From: Phyllobacterium calauticae
Lineage (GTDB): Bacteria > Pseudomonadota > Alphaproteobacteria > Rhizobiales > Rhizobiaceae
DNA length: 64,000 nucleotides
Assembly: GCF_019991125.1 (NCBI RefSeq)
Contig: NZ_JAGENB010000003.1
Location: 62,001 to 126,000 of the forward strand
Direction: 5' to 3'
The translations under genes and the position numbers were made by a program. Positions 52,827-60,409 of the stretch are shown here, in pieces (position 1 is the stretch's first letter; every line of letters starts with the position of its first letter). The notes below the pieces were generated by a model. The model saw nothing but the letters and a program-made list of their open reading frames with translations. It searched no databases and was not told the DNA's origin.

Positions 52827-54029
52827 TTAATCGTCTTCCCATGAAAATTCCGGAATCCGACGTGCGGGTTTAATCGCAGATGGTTCAGCCGTATGTCGTC
52901 CCCGCTCTGACGAAATCTGGAGCGGATTGGAACCCTCTTCCAACTCGAAGTTGAGAATATTGCCAAGCGGCTCACATTCGTCCGTAGACAAGCTGCTATT
53001 CCACGGCTGATAAGTTTTCAGGTTTTCTAGATGCGCGTCATAAGCCTGCCTGCCCTCATCGCTATCCAGACGAAGAGCAAAGCCTTTCTCGATAGCTACC
53101 GTGGCTATTTTTACGTCAAGAACGGCTGTCGAACCTTGTGCATGCAATTCGTATCGGCCAAGCCTGTCCTTGATGTAGGAAAAGTTCTTAACCACGAAGA
53201 GATCGATGCTGGTCTGCGGAACATCCACACTAGGAACATAAATTGGCGTTCCATGAATCTCCGCCGGTGCTTTACCATCCCTGATCGCTGTTGCTCGTTG
53301 CCGGAGTCTATCGCCAACGAGCAATCGGGCCGCCGCGGAAGCAGATGACGGATCACGCCTTTCCCGAAAGCGCACTCCGGGTTCCCACTCGTCGACGACG
53401 ACGCGGAACAGCGCATTTTCTCTTTTATAGTTGGTCTCCTCGTCGAAGGTATCTGGCGCGACGTGTGCGATTGCCTCAGCCAGGAGCGCAGAAACAATCT
53501 CACGTGATGAAGCGTGATGATTTTTTTCCGTTCTGCCTTCAGGGCGATTAGCTGGATTGTATATTGCCACATTTTCCGGCAAGGCCTTGCGGATTTTTGC
53601 CAAAATGGCCGCAACGGGTTTCAATGCTACTTCGAGCTCACCTGCGTGTTTTTCAACAGTCGTTGCGACCTCCTCGAGTGTGGTTGCGTTCTTTGCTCGC
53701 AGATCGGCAGAGCGAGCGGCTTCGAGCCGCAGGCGGGCAGCAGCAAGCATTTGATCAATCTCAGCGACAACACTGTCACAAGTGCCAACGACGCCTTCTT
53801 GTCGGGTAATCTCATCATTGAATGGATCGATGCTGGTCTCAGAGCTATCGATCAATGCAATCTTTCGTTGCTCGCGCGCCTCGTCGGCGGCCTTTACGGC
53901 CGCTGCACGACGCGCAACAATATCGGTGCGTTTGGTTGTGAGGGTCAAGACTTCATCCTCGATCGCGGATATTTCCGTATTCTTCGGACGTTTAATCATG
54001 TTTTTCAGACGGTTCATCTTTTTCACCAT
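52827..54029 (-). CDS. Coiled-coil hypothetical protein
   Basis: A 400-residue protein. Residues 15-145 are a long charged coiled coil with few breaks (TKRDIVARRAAAVKAADEARE-like stretches), the middle has ENVAIYNPANRPEG, and the C-terminal 150 residues look globular and beta-rich (IHGTPIYVPSVDVPQTSIDL). Rhizobial phage elements contain similar long hypothetical proteins; the role is unknown. It may be structural or may bind DNA. It ends WEDD. Confidence 0.55.
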   Translation of the reverse strand: MVKKMNRLKNMIKRPKNTEISAIEDEVLTLTTKRTDIVARRAAAVKAADEAREQRKIALIDSSETSIDPFNDEITRQEGVVGTCDSVVAEIDQMLAAARLRLEAARSADLRAKNATTLEEVATTVEKHAGELEVALKPVAAILAKIRKALPENVAIYNPANRPEGRTEKNHHASSREIVSALLAEAIAHVAPDTFDEETNYKRENALFRVVVDEWEPGVRFRERRDPSSASAAARLLVGDRLRQRATAIRDGKAPAEIHGTPIYVPSVDVPQTSIDLFVVKNFSYIKDRLGRYELHAQGSTAVLDVKIATVAIEKGFALRLDSDEGRQAYDAHLENLKTYQPWNSSLSTDECEPLGNILNFELEEGSNPLQISSERGRHTAEPSAIKPARRIPEFSWEDD

Positions 54030-54110
54030 GGGTTAGAATTCGGTTCAGGCAGATCAGAACTTGTGGCTTTGTCGGTGCACCTCGCATTGTTCGGAGAAAC
54101 TGCAGGCGAC

Positions 54111-54614
54111 CTAGGTCAGCGGCCGAGCGCGATACTGGCCGGCGTGACTGGCAAGATGTTTGGCTAAGATTTTCTGGAACTGCTCAACCGGTTTAGTTCC
54201 ATCGAAGACGGCGGTTAGAATTGCTTGGTGGTGCTGCCCATACAAAGTGGCAGTTGCTGGCAACCCCATGATCGAGCGCTTACGTATGAGGTTGCGTCGA
54301 AACTCAGCGATCAACTCCGGGTGATGAAAGGTGCCCAAAGGGGTGGGCATGATCGATTTGAAATCAATGTCGAAGCAACCAGCAACAATCACGGCCTGGT
54401 CACATTTAAAGCGTGACACGACATCGGGCGATGACAAATGATCTCTTGCAACGGAGAGGCTCTGTTCGAACCGTTCCCAATAGGTATCCCAGAAAGTCTT
54501 TCCCTTCGATCGCATGAGGCTTTGCTGAAGAGGTCGGCGAGCCAACGCACTGTCGTGGTCAAAAGCCGCCAGCCAATCCTCTTTTGTCGGCCGCGATGAG
54601 TGATTAGAGGTCAT
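54111..54614 (-). CDS. Hypothetical protein
   Basis: About 167 residues from the ATG at 54614, eight bases after AAGGAAA (ATG at 54632 is the alternative). Features: MTSNHSSRPTKEDWLAAFD start, then a helical domain with FWDTYWERFEQSLSVARDHL, and a TLYGQHHQAILTAVFDG region. No motif is recognised. Co-directional with the replication genes. Confidence 0.52.
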   Translation of the reverse strand: MTSNHSSRPTKEDWLAAFDHDSALARRPLQQSLMRSKGKTFWDTYWERFEQSLSVARDHLSSPDVVSRFKCDQAVIVAGCFDIDFKSIMPTPLGTFHHPELIAEFRRNLIRKRSIMGLPATATLYGQHHQAILTAVFDGTKPVEQFQKILAKHLASHAGQYRARPLT

Positions 54615-54665
54615 CACGATTTTCCTTTTCATCTGCTTCGGGATTAGGTGATGGCAAAGCGGGCG

Positions 54666-54971
54666 CTATGCGCCGTTGCCAGGTCCGGCATCTTCAAGAA
54701 ACGATCGCACGATCGCCTGAAATTGCTCCGGAGAGTTAGTCGTCTCGAAAGAGACGTAGAACGCCAGCGTTCGAAATTTCTTTCCCTCATCGCTGGTGAT
54801 GATCGACTTTATTCTCGCCGTTTCCGCAGTGTCTGTGTCCTCGATCATGGGATGGTTCCTCTCTTTCAGCTGTCGGTAAAAGGCATCGCCATAAGTTTGG
54901 CGTGCGGGAATTCGACCTTCGCGGAACTGAACGACGTTGGAATCCCCGGATTGATTTTGGTCAGTTGGCAT
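54666..54971 (-). CDS. Small hypothetical protein
   Basis: About 101 residues from the ATG at 54971 (ATG 54980 possible). Polar, with DSNVVQFREGRIPARQTYGD and RTLAFYVSFETTNSPEQFQA. The 5' end overlaps the stop of the preceding gene by 11 bases, so translation is linked. Function unknown. Confidence 0.5.
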   Translation of the reverse strand: MPTDQNQSGDSNVVQFREGRIPARQTYGDAFYRQLKERNHPMIEDTDTAETARIKSIITSDEGKKFRTLAFYVSFETTNSPEQFQAIVRSFLEDAGPGNGA

Positions 54972-55278
54972 CAGGGCCATCCCTGCCGAGATTTGGAATG
55001 TCGCGAGCAATCGCGTCAGCGATCCAGCGGTTGTCGCGTAACGTGTCGCAAAGGCTTCGAAATAGAGAGGGAGGAAGGCCATTTTTGATCGCTGCCGCAG
55101 CAAGCGTAGGAAAATCCAACGCACTGGCCGACGCCGATATTTCTTGCTGCCACTGCGCTAGGTCTCTGCTGCGGTCACAAGCAATACCCTGCTCTGACAC
55201 AGCTTCTAGAAATGTTCGCGGCTTGGCGGCCGAGATCGAAACGACGAGACTGCGATCTGAATGCAGGTCATCCTTCAT
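54961..55278 (-). CDS. Small hypothetical protein
   Basis: A 105-residue protein from the ATG at 55278, seven bases after AAGGAG. Helical, with RDLAQWQQEISASASALDF and PPSLFRSLCDTLRDNRWIAD. It is part of the minus-strand run behind the replication genes. No family recognised. The frame is open to 55449 but the extra residues are basic and unlike it. Confidence 0.55.
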   Translation of the reverse strand: MKDDLHSDRSLVVSISAAKPRTFLEAVSEQGIACDRSRDLAQWQQEISASASALDFPTLAAAAIKNGLPPSLFRSLCDTLRDNRWIADAIARDIPNLGRDGPDAN

Positions 55279-55445
55279 GAAAGAACTCCTTGTTAACTTT
55301 TGTTGAAATCTTTGATGCGACGTTAGTCGGGTTCTCACAGAGTCACCCTTGGGGAACCTCCTTGACCGCTCTCTTGCCACCGGCTTGGGAGCGGTTTGCG
55401 TTTGTGGGCGATCACGTCTGCCCACTTTGGCGTCAATGTTATTGA

Positions 55446-56051
55446 TCATTCCAGATCACCTTCATCTCGAAGGTATTGCTCCGCGCTTTCCGTTATTTCG
55501 ATCAACCTTCTGCATCTGGTCTCAGCAAAGACGAACTCTCCACGAGCCTTTCGCGCCGCGGCTATTACTTCAGCGACTGATGGCACAAATCTTGATGTTT
55601 GATGGATTCGATACATCGCCAGTGCGATTGCGTATTGCGAGATTGGTGGCGCAGGTTCGTCTTCGCTGTCATCAAAGTCGACGAGAAGTGCCAATGCATC
55701 GACATACGGTTCAATGCTGGTTAGGCGCGCCTGGGGGAAAGCATCCATCATTCTTGCAATCAGGAACGTCACCTGCTCATGTGTAGCTTTCGTGTTCGCG
55801 GCATCGGCGAATTCAATCTCGGCCGATCTGAGGTCGGAAACGCCGGGAACGTCAGAAAGCCACTGCCTTGCCTTCGAGAGTCCATTCGGATCGTGGTACT
55901 GCCCGAACAGCGGCGATAGCACGCCATTATCTGAGACCGCTCGTTTCAAGAACGGCTGGAGGTCACGCTTATGTTCCGCCGGCGCGATGAGGCTGCGCAT
56001 CAATTGGTATGGCACAAGTGACGCTGAACTCGCGTTGATCATATCGGTCAT
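55446..56051 (-). CDS. Possible phage replication accessory (helicase loader) protein
   Basis: A 201-residue protein whose start overlaps the O-like gene's stop by four bases. The C-terminal half (PPISQYAIALAMYRIHQTSR, then FVPSVAEVIAAARKAR) recalls the lambda P / DnaC-loader-type sequence 'FPPSLAEF' found after O-like genes. No Walker motif is present, as in lambda P. Position and resemblance suggest that it brings the host helicase to the origin, but this is inference. Confidence 0.5.
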   Translation of the reverse strand: MTDMINASSASLVPYQLMRSLIAPAEHKRDLQPFLKRAVSDNGVLSPLFGQYHDPNGLSKARQWLSDVPGVSDLRSAEIEFADAANTKATHEQVTFLIARMMDAFPQARLTSIEPYVDALALLVDFDDSEDEPAPPISQYAIALAMYRIHQTSRFVPSVAEVIAAARKARGEFVFAETRCRRLIEITESAEQYLRDEGDLE

Positions 56052-56878
56052 GATTGTTCTTCCTGTCGTCTGCGAGCGATTAATTCCATCGCTTCATCGG
56101 TATAGGACCTCGCTCGTCCTGTTGAACGCTGGGCTTGTGGGGGGATGATCTGTGGCTGGCGAGGCTCGTCGCCCCAACACTCGCCGGTGAGCCATGTTGC
56201 GGGATGCTTTGTGTACTTTGGATCCTCGAAAGCCCGCTCCTTCGCATACCGAATAGCGCCTTCCAATATTGTCTCCACCGAAACGACCTTGCGTGCTTTC
56301 TCGTAAGCACGGCGCGCCGTTGCCTTGGCCTCACGTCGAGGGTAGACGCGCCAGAACTGATCGAACTCTGCGTCCCTGCTTTCTGCGAGCGGGCGTTTCA
56401 ACGGCGGAGAGATAGATTCTCTTTCAATAGGTTCTTCAATAGGTTCTTCAATGGGATTCCCCTTCGGTTTTTCGGAGGGTTTCATCCGGAATTCCGAAGG
56501 GTTTCGTCCGGAATTTCGGAGGGTTTGAGTTTCCGAACGGTTTGGATAGCCGGAGGGTATGCGAGATTTGCCCTCCGGTTTTTCGGAGGGTTTTAGGAAC
56601 GGGCGGTAACGGTTGGTCTGACCTTTGCCACCGGCCGTGAGCGTTATTTGCAGATGCCCTCGCAATTCTAGAGCTTTCAGCGCCTCATGGATTTGCGTCT
56701 TGCCGCGCCCTACGTCCGTGGCCAGTGTCTCAACCGCAGGCCAGGCATCGCCACTTTCGCGATTTAGGTAACGAACGGCAATCACCATCGCGACAGCTTT
56801 AGCCAGAATCGATAGATCAGGATCGCAGGCAATCTGTTCCAACCACGCCAGCTTATCGGCTGTGAATTTGTCGCTCAT
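56048..56878 (-). CDS. O-like phage replication initiator with winged-helix domain
   Basis: A 276-residue protein. Residues 1-95 form a winged helix: SILAKAVAMVIAVRYLNRES, AWPAVETLATDVGRGKTQIH and ALKALELRGHLQIT. Then a repeated Pro/Glu/Lys linker (KPSEKPEG..., IEEPIEEPIE) covers the candidate origin repeats, and residues 170-270 are a helical domain starting FDQFWRVYPRREAKATARRA, found in many phage replication proteins. The layout is that of lambda O: initiator plus origin in one gene. Its ends overlap both neighbours by four bases. Confidence 0.75.
   Translation of the reverse strand: MSDKFTADKLAWLEQIACDPDLSILAKAVAMVIAVRYLNRESGDAWPAVETLATDVGRGKTQIHEALKALELRGHLQITLTAGGKGQTNRYRPFLKPSEKPEGKSRIPSGYPNRSETQTLRNSGRNPSEFRMKPSEKPKGNPIEEPIEEPIERESISPPLKRPLAESRDAEFDQFWRVYPRREAKATARRAYEKARKVVSVETILEGAIRYAKERAFEDPKYTKHPATWLTGECWGDEPRQPQIIPPQAQRSTGRARSYTDEAMELIARRRQEEQS
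56471..56593. repeat. Candidate origin iterons inside the replication gene
   Basis: Five related copies of TTCSGAaGGGTTT start at 56471, 56492, 56514, 56530 and 56582; the first three are 21-22 bases apart. A 12-base direct repeat (TTCAATAGGTTC, twice, plus a partial third) lies just beside it at 56423-56455. In lambda-type phages the origin iterons lie in the same place, within gene O. Confidence 0.5.
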
Positions 56879-57150
56879 GTCGATTTGCTCCGCCTGGCGT
56901 CCTTAGCGGCCGCACGACGGTCGTGACGGTTTTGATAGGGCTTGTCTAAGAGCTGTGGCCGGACAATCACAAAATCTTTGCCATTGAAAATCGGTACTTC
57001 GTCGGACGCGAGCTCGACAATGCCGTGCGCGGTGAGGATTCTGTCCTGTTCTTGGCGCGTGAGGCGTATCATGGAGACACAGTTTCCACAGGCGTCACAC
57101 CGAAACGCAATTGCGACGTGCCGGCTGAAGTGAATACCGTCACGCCACAT
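56875..57150 (-). CDS. Small hypothetical protein with CxxC
   Basis: A 91-residue frame; the start may be the ATG at 57150, which overlaps the excisionase-like gene by 11 bases, or the ATG at 57072. The longer form contains CDACGNC, a possible metal knuckle. The rest is basic at the end (NRHDRRAAAKDARRS). Its stop overlaps the replication gene's start by four bases. No family recognised. Confidence 0.52.
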   Translation of the reverse strand: MWRDGIHFSRHVAIAFRCDACGNCVSMIRLTRQEQDRILTAHGIVELASDEVPIFNGKDFVIVRPQLLDKPYQNRHDRRAAAKDARRSKST

Positions 57151-57322
57151 TTTCCATAAAGAAGCGGATCAGTTGGCTGCGTTCGACCACCCAACGGCCT
57201 CCGACTTTTCTTGCCGGCAGCTCACCGCTATCGAGTATGTGAAAAGTTGCACGTGTCGAGCGGCCAATTATTTTGGCGATCTCTTCTGCGCCCCAGATCA
57301 AATTCATCGTCTCTTCGTTCAT
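57140..57322 (-). CDS. Excisionase-like small HTH protein
   Basis: A 60-residue protein of the MerR-like/DNA-binding excisionase type: WGAEEIAKIIGRSTRATFHILDSGELPARKVGG, with helix-turn-helix and wing (PARKVGGRW). It follows AGGA with good spacing. It is the first gene of the minus-strand phage operon and diverges from the Arc-like gene across three operator palindromes. A role as excisionase or early activator is inferred from position and size. Confidence 0.7.
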   Translation of the reverse strand: MNEETMNLIWGAEEIAKIIGRSTRATFHILDSGELPARKVGGRWVVERSQLIRFFMENVA

Positions 57323-57347
57323 AGGAAATTCCTGCAGCCAATGGTAT

Positions 57348-57425
57348 CAGCACGGTGCTGACGTTAGACAAGTGTTAGCACCGTGCTAATATTGACGTCA
57401 ATTGGGATTTAGCACAGTGCTAAAT
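57348..57425. promoter_or_regulatory. Three operator palindromes between divergent control genes
   Basis: Palindromes with core TNAGCAC-N-GTGCTNA lie at 57348-57362 (TCAGCACGGTGCTGA), 57376-57390 (TTAGCACCGTGCTAA) and 57409-57425 (TTTAGCACAGTGCTAAA). Their centres are 28 and 34 bases apart. A TTGACG (57393-57398) lies between the second and third. The set is the element's switch region, probably bound by the Arc-like protein that the right-hand gene encodes. Confidence 0.72.
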
Positions 57426-57447
57426 AAAAATTTCGAAAGAGGTTGCA

Positions 57448-57891
57448 ATGGCTAAACAAGGACGTGGCTCAGAGCAGGTAATGATTCGGCTCCCGGATGG
57501 GATGAGGGATCGCATCAAACTTCATGCCGAAAGGCATGGACGCTCAATGAATGCAGAGATCGTCCAGGTATTGGAACACGCATTCCCGGAGCCATGGACG
57601 TTCCAGCAGAGGCTAAGGCAACTCAATGGTTTATTGGCCATTCTAAAGGCAACTGGAGATCCGCGAGATATTATCGACAGCTTGGTCGACGATATCCGTG
57701 AGACACTGGAGGGTGTCGTGTCTGGGCGGGTTATGGACATCGATGAATCGGTGCGAAGAGAAATCCAAAATGCTCTTGAAAAATGGAAAATTGAAACTGG
57801 GGAAACAAGGGGTTATGACGAGGTTGTCAAAGCCCTCGATCCCGAACAAGTTGAAGAGATCCAACGCAAAAGTGATTTAAAAGACTTCTAA
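57448..57891 (+). CDS. Arc-type ribbon-helix-helix repressor
   Basis: A 147-residue protein. The N-terminal 50 residues are an Arc/RHH fold: beta strand EQVMIRLPDGMRDRIKLHA, then ERHGRSMNAEIVQVLEHAF with the family's G-R-S-x-N-x-E-I. The remaining 95 residues are helical and acidic. RHH proteins bind short palindromes as dimers of dimers, which fits the three operators upstream. Its stop overlaps the integrase start (TAATG), so repressor and integrase are made together. GAGG lies before the ATG. Confidence 0.8.
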   Translation: MAKQGRGSEQVMIRLPDGMRDRIKLHAERHGRSMNAEIVQVLEHAFPEPWTFQQRLRQLNGLLAILKATGDPRDIIDSLVDDIRETLEGVVSGRVMDIDESVRREIQNALEKWKIETGETRGYDEVVKALDPEQVEEIQRKSDLKDF

Positions 57892-59141
57892 TGTCTATCC
57901 GCAAGCGCAATTGGACGAATGCTAAGGGCGAAGAGAAAACTGCCTGGGTCGTCGATTATACCGATATCAGGGGTACTCGCCGGCTGAAGACATTCAGGCT
58001 GAAAAAAGAAGCTGATGTTTTCGCGTCTACAGCAAGCGTAGAAGTTCGTGAAGGCGTCCATGTCGCCGACAGCGCCAGCGCGACGGTCAAAGAGGCCGGC
58101 GAACTATGGATCAAGCGCGCAGAAAAGAATGGGCTGGAGCGCGGTACCATCGTTCAGTACCGACAACACCTCGACCTGCATATCAATCATTTTCTCGGAT
58201 CCACATTGCTTTCGCGCCTAACCGTGCCGGTGATCAGATCCTTTGAGGATGACATGATGGAGCAAGGCCGATCATCATCCATGGTTCGCAAAGTCATGGT
58301 GAGCCTAGGTTCCCTCTTGGCTGATGCCCAAGAGCGTGGACTGGTGATCCGCAATGCTGCGAGGGAAAAAAGCCGGGCACGTCAGAAGGGCAAAGACAGA
58401 CGCTTAGAGAAGCGTCAGAGCGGCAAACCGCGTATTGGAGTGGATATTCCCTCACGGGAAGAGATAAAGGCCATCGTAGACGCTCTGGAGGGCAAATGGA
58501 GACCATTGCTTCTGACCGCGATATTCACCGGCCTACGCGCTTCTGAAATCCGCGGCCTACGCTGGGTCGATGTCGATGTTGAAAAGCGGGAAATTCACGT
58601 ACGGCAACGCGCTGACAGGTTCAATCAAATCGGCCGGCCGAAATCGGAAGCCGGAGAGAGGACGATACCTATTCCGCCGTTGGTGGCCAATACGTTGAAG
58701 GCGTGGCGGCTTTCATGTCCCCGCCCCCGAACCGGACAAAAGGATTCAAAGGGAAAGCATCTCACGGAAGAGATACGGCCCGAACAGTTGGTATTCCCGA
58801 ACAGCTTGGGCAAGGTCGAGTCCCTATCGAAAATCATGCAGCTCGGTTTTTCTCCAGCACAAGTTTCTGCTGGCGTCACCACCAACACCGGCGAGATCGA
58901 CAAGGACGGAAATCCGGTCTTGAGATCAAAATACACAGGGTTTCATGCGATCAGGCATTTCTATGCGTCTTGGTGTATCAACCGCCGGGAGGATGGAGGG
59001 CTGTCACTGCCTCCAAAGATGGTACAGGAAAGGCTCGGCCATTCGTCCATTACACTGACAATGGATACCTATGGCCACCTCTTCCCACGCAACGATGATG
59101 CAGCAGAATTAGCGGCCGCGGAGCTAGCTCTTTTAAAATGA
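57891..59141 (+). CDS. Phage-type tyrosine integrase
   Basis: A 416-residue recombinase that integrates the element at the tRNA. An N-terminal arm-binding/core-binding part is followed by the catalytic domain. Catalytic residues are visible: Arg in FTGLRASEIRGLRW, His352 and Arg355 in HAIRHFYASW, His384 in RLGHSSITLTMD and Tyr394 in DTYGHLFPR. It is co-translated with the Arc-like gene and lies 60 bases from the right attachment core. It is the same general type as integrases of rhizobial islands. Confidence 0.93.
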   Translation: MSIRKRNWTNAKGEEKTAWVVDYTDIRGTRRLKTFRLKKEADVFASTASVEVREGVHVADSASATVKEAGELWIKRAEKNGLERGTIVQYRQHLDLHINHFLGSTLLSRLTVPVIRSFEDDMMEQGRSSSMVRKVMVSLGSLLADAQERGLVIRNAAREKSRARQKGKDRRLEKRQSGKPRIGVDIPSREEIKAIVDALEGKWRPLLLTAIFTGLRASEIRGLRWVDVDVEKREIHVRQRADRFNQIGRPKSEAGERTIPIPPLVANTLKAWRLSCPRPRTGQKDSKGKHLTEEIRPEQLVFPNSLGKVESLSKIMQLGFSPAQVSAGVTTNTGEIDKDGNPVLRSKYTGFHAIRHFYASWCINRREDGGLSLPPKMVQERLGHSSITLTMDTYGHLFPRNDDAAELAAAELALLK

Positions 59142-59143
59142 AC

Positions 59144-59186
59144 GCGACATAGACGCGACATACGGCTGTAACTATTTGATTTCAAA
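59144..59186. other. Probable integrase arm-type sites, right end
   Basis: Direct GCGACAT sites at 59144-59150 and 59155-59161 (11 bases apart) and TTGATTTCAAA at 59176-59186. The same motifs with the same 11-base step lie inside the left end. Confidence 0.55.
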
Positions 59187-59200
59187 TCAGTGAAATAAGC

Positions 59201-59245
59201 TTCCTAATCTGTAGGCCACTGGTTCGAATCCAGTCGGGATCACCA
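59201..59245 (+). repeat. Right attachment core (attR), 45-bp direct repeat of the tRNA 3' end
   Basis: Exact copy of 33,674-33,718 (anticodon loop to CCA of tRNA-Arg(CCT)). It lacks the 5' half and so is not a functional tRNA. It ends 16 bases before the stop of the first polysaccharide gene. Confidence 0.93.
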
Positions 59246-59260
59246 CTCTTCCCCAAGAGA

Positions 59261-60409
59261 TCAGTGTGGTTTGCGCTTCAAAACCGTGTTGTAAACATCA
59301 AGCGTCTGGTCCGCGATGTTCAGCCAGCCATATTGTTCTGCCACAAGAGCGCCCTGCTCCGCCGCTTTGCCGGAATCGAACGGCACGGCGAGCTTTGACC
59401 GCATGGCCGCGGCCAATTGCTCAATGTCGCCAAGCGGGAAATAGTCCTGCGCGGGCAGGCCGATTGCAAGGTTGGCCGTGATGTCGCTGGCCAGCACCGG
59501 CAGCCCGGCGCCCATCGCCTCGAGCAACGCAATCGGCATGCCTTCGTGGCTGGAAGGCAGCACGAACAACCCCGCGTTCTCGTAGAGGATGGAAAGATCG
59601 TCGCCTGTCTGCATGCCCGCGAGAACCACACCGGGAACATCAGCGGCAAGCTTTTCAACGTCCTGCGAATAATGCGCCATGTATTCGGCCGAGCCCACCA
59701 GAACCAGCTTGACCGTGGGATCGGCCAGTTTGGCAAAGGCCGCGATGAGATCGTGCTGGCGTTTTTCCGGCACGATGCGTGCAACCAGCATGATATAGCG
59801 CCGCGACGTGAGCCCGAGTTTCCCGAGAATGCCCGTATCCGTCTGGCTCCGGCGGACCGTCACACCGTTCGGCACATATTGCACCGGCACGCCGTAGCGG
59901 CTTTCCATCGTCCGCGCGATGTCGTTGGACACGGCAATGCGCGCGCGCGCAAAGCGCATGCCGGCCTTCTCGCCCAGTTTCAGCATGAGCTTGGCAAGGC
60001 CGCCCCATTTCTGCCGGTCGTAATCATAGCCGTGATGGGTGACGACGACCTTCAGGCCGAAGAGGCGGGCCAGCGGCGTCATCAGCGCCGGGCCGATGGC
60101 ATGGATGTGCAGAATATCCGGACGATGATAGGCGGCAAACAGCACGCCGAGCGCCGTATGGGCGATCGCCTCGAATTTCACCGAACCGGGCGACCACAGC
60201 GGATGCACCTTCACCCGCTTCCACGTATAGGGATCGGGCGTCAGCAGGTACCGCCTGCGGCCGAGAACCGTGACATCCCAGCCCCTGTCGACAAAATGCC
60301 GGCTGAGTTCCTCGACATGTTTTTCCACGCCGCCCTGCACCTCGGGGATGCCGCGCAGGCCGAGCATCATCACCGTGGGTTGCTTTGCTGCACCGCGTCC
60401 GTCAGCCAT
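59261..60409 (-). CDS. Family 4 glycosyltransferase
   Basis: A 382-residue GT-B retaining glycosyltransferase from the ATG at 60409, which overlaps the stop of the next gene (TGATG). The N-terminal domain has MLGLRGIPEVQGGVEKHVEE and the C-terminal domain has the nucleotide-sugar block VLPSSHEGMPIALLEAMGAG, with the two glutamates of the E-x7-E motif. It is the last gene of an exopolysaccharide operon and ends 16 bases from the mobile element's edge. The sugar is unknown. Confidence 0.88.
   Translation of the reverse strand: MADGRGAAKQPTVMMLGLRGIPEVQGGVEKHVEELSRHFVDRGWDVTVLGRRRYLLTPDPYTWKRVKVHPLWSPGSVKFEAIAHTALGVLFAAYHRPDILHIHAIGPALMTPLARLFGLKVVVTHHGYDYDRQKWGGLAKLMLKLGEKAGMRFARARIAVSNDIARTMESRYGVPVQYVPNGVTVRRSQTDTGILGKLGLTSRRYIMLVARIVPEKRQHDLIAAFAKLADPTVKLVLVGSAEYMAHYSQDVEKLAADVPGVVLAGMQTGDDLSILYENAGLFVLPSSHEGMPIALLEAMGAGLPVLASDITANLAIGLPAQDYFPLGDIEQLAAAMRSKLAVPFDSGKAAEQGALVAEQYGWLNIADQTLDVYNTVLKRKPH

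Larger units (their letters stand above)
33674..59245. mobile_element. Integrated element (phage-satellite-like genomic island) in tRNA-Arg(CCT)
   Basis: About 25.5 kb between two exact 45-bp repeats, with a tyrosine integrase at one end. The left half holds probable defence genes; the right half has phage replication, control and a tape-measure-like gene, but no capsid, portal, terminase, lysis or conjugation genes that I can recognise. Codon use in the left part is visibly more AT-rich than in the flanks. It may be a decayed prophage, a phage satellite or an integrative element that depends on a helper. Confidence 0.9.
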
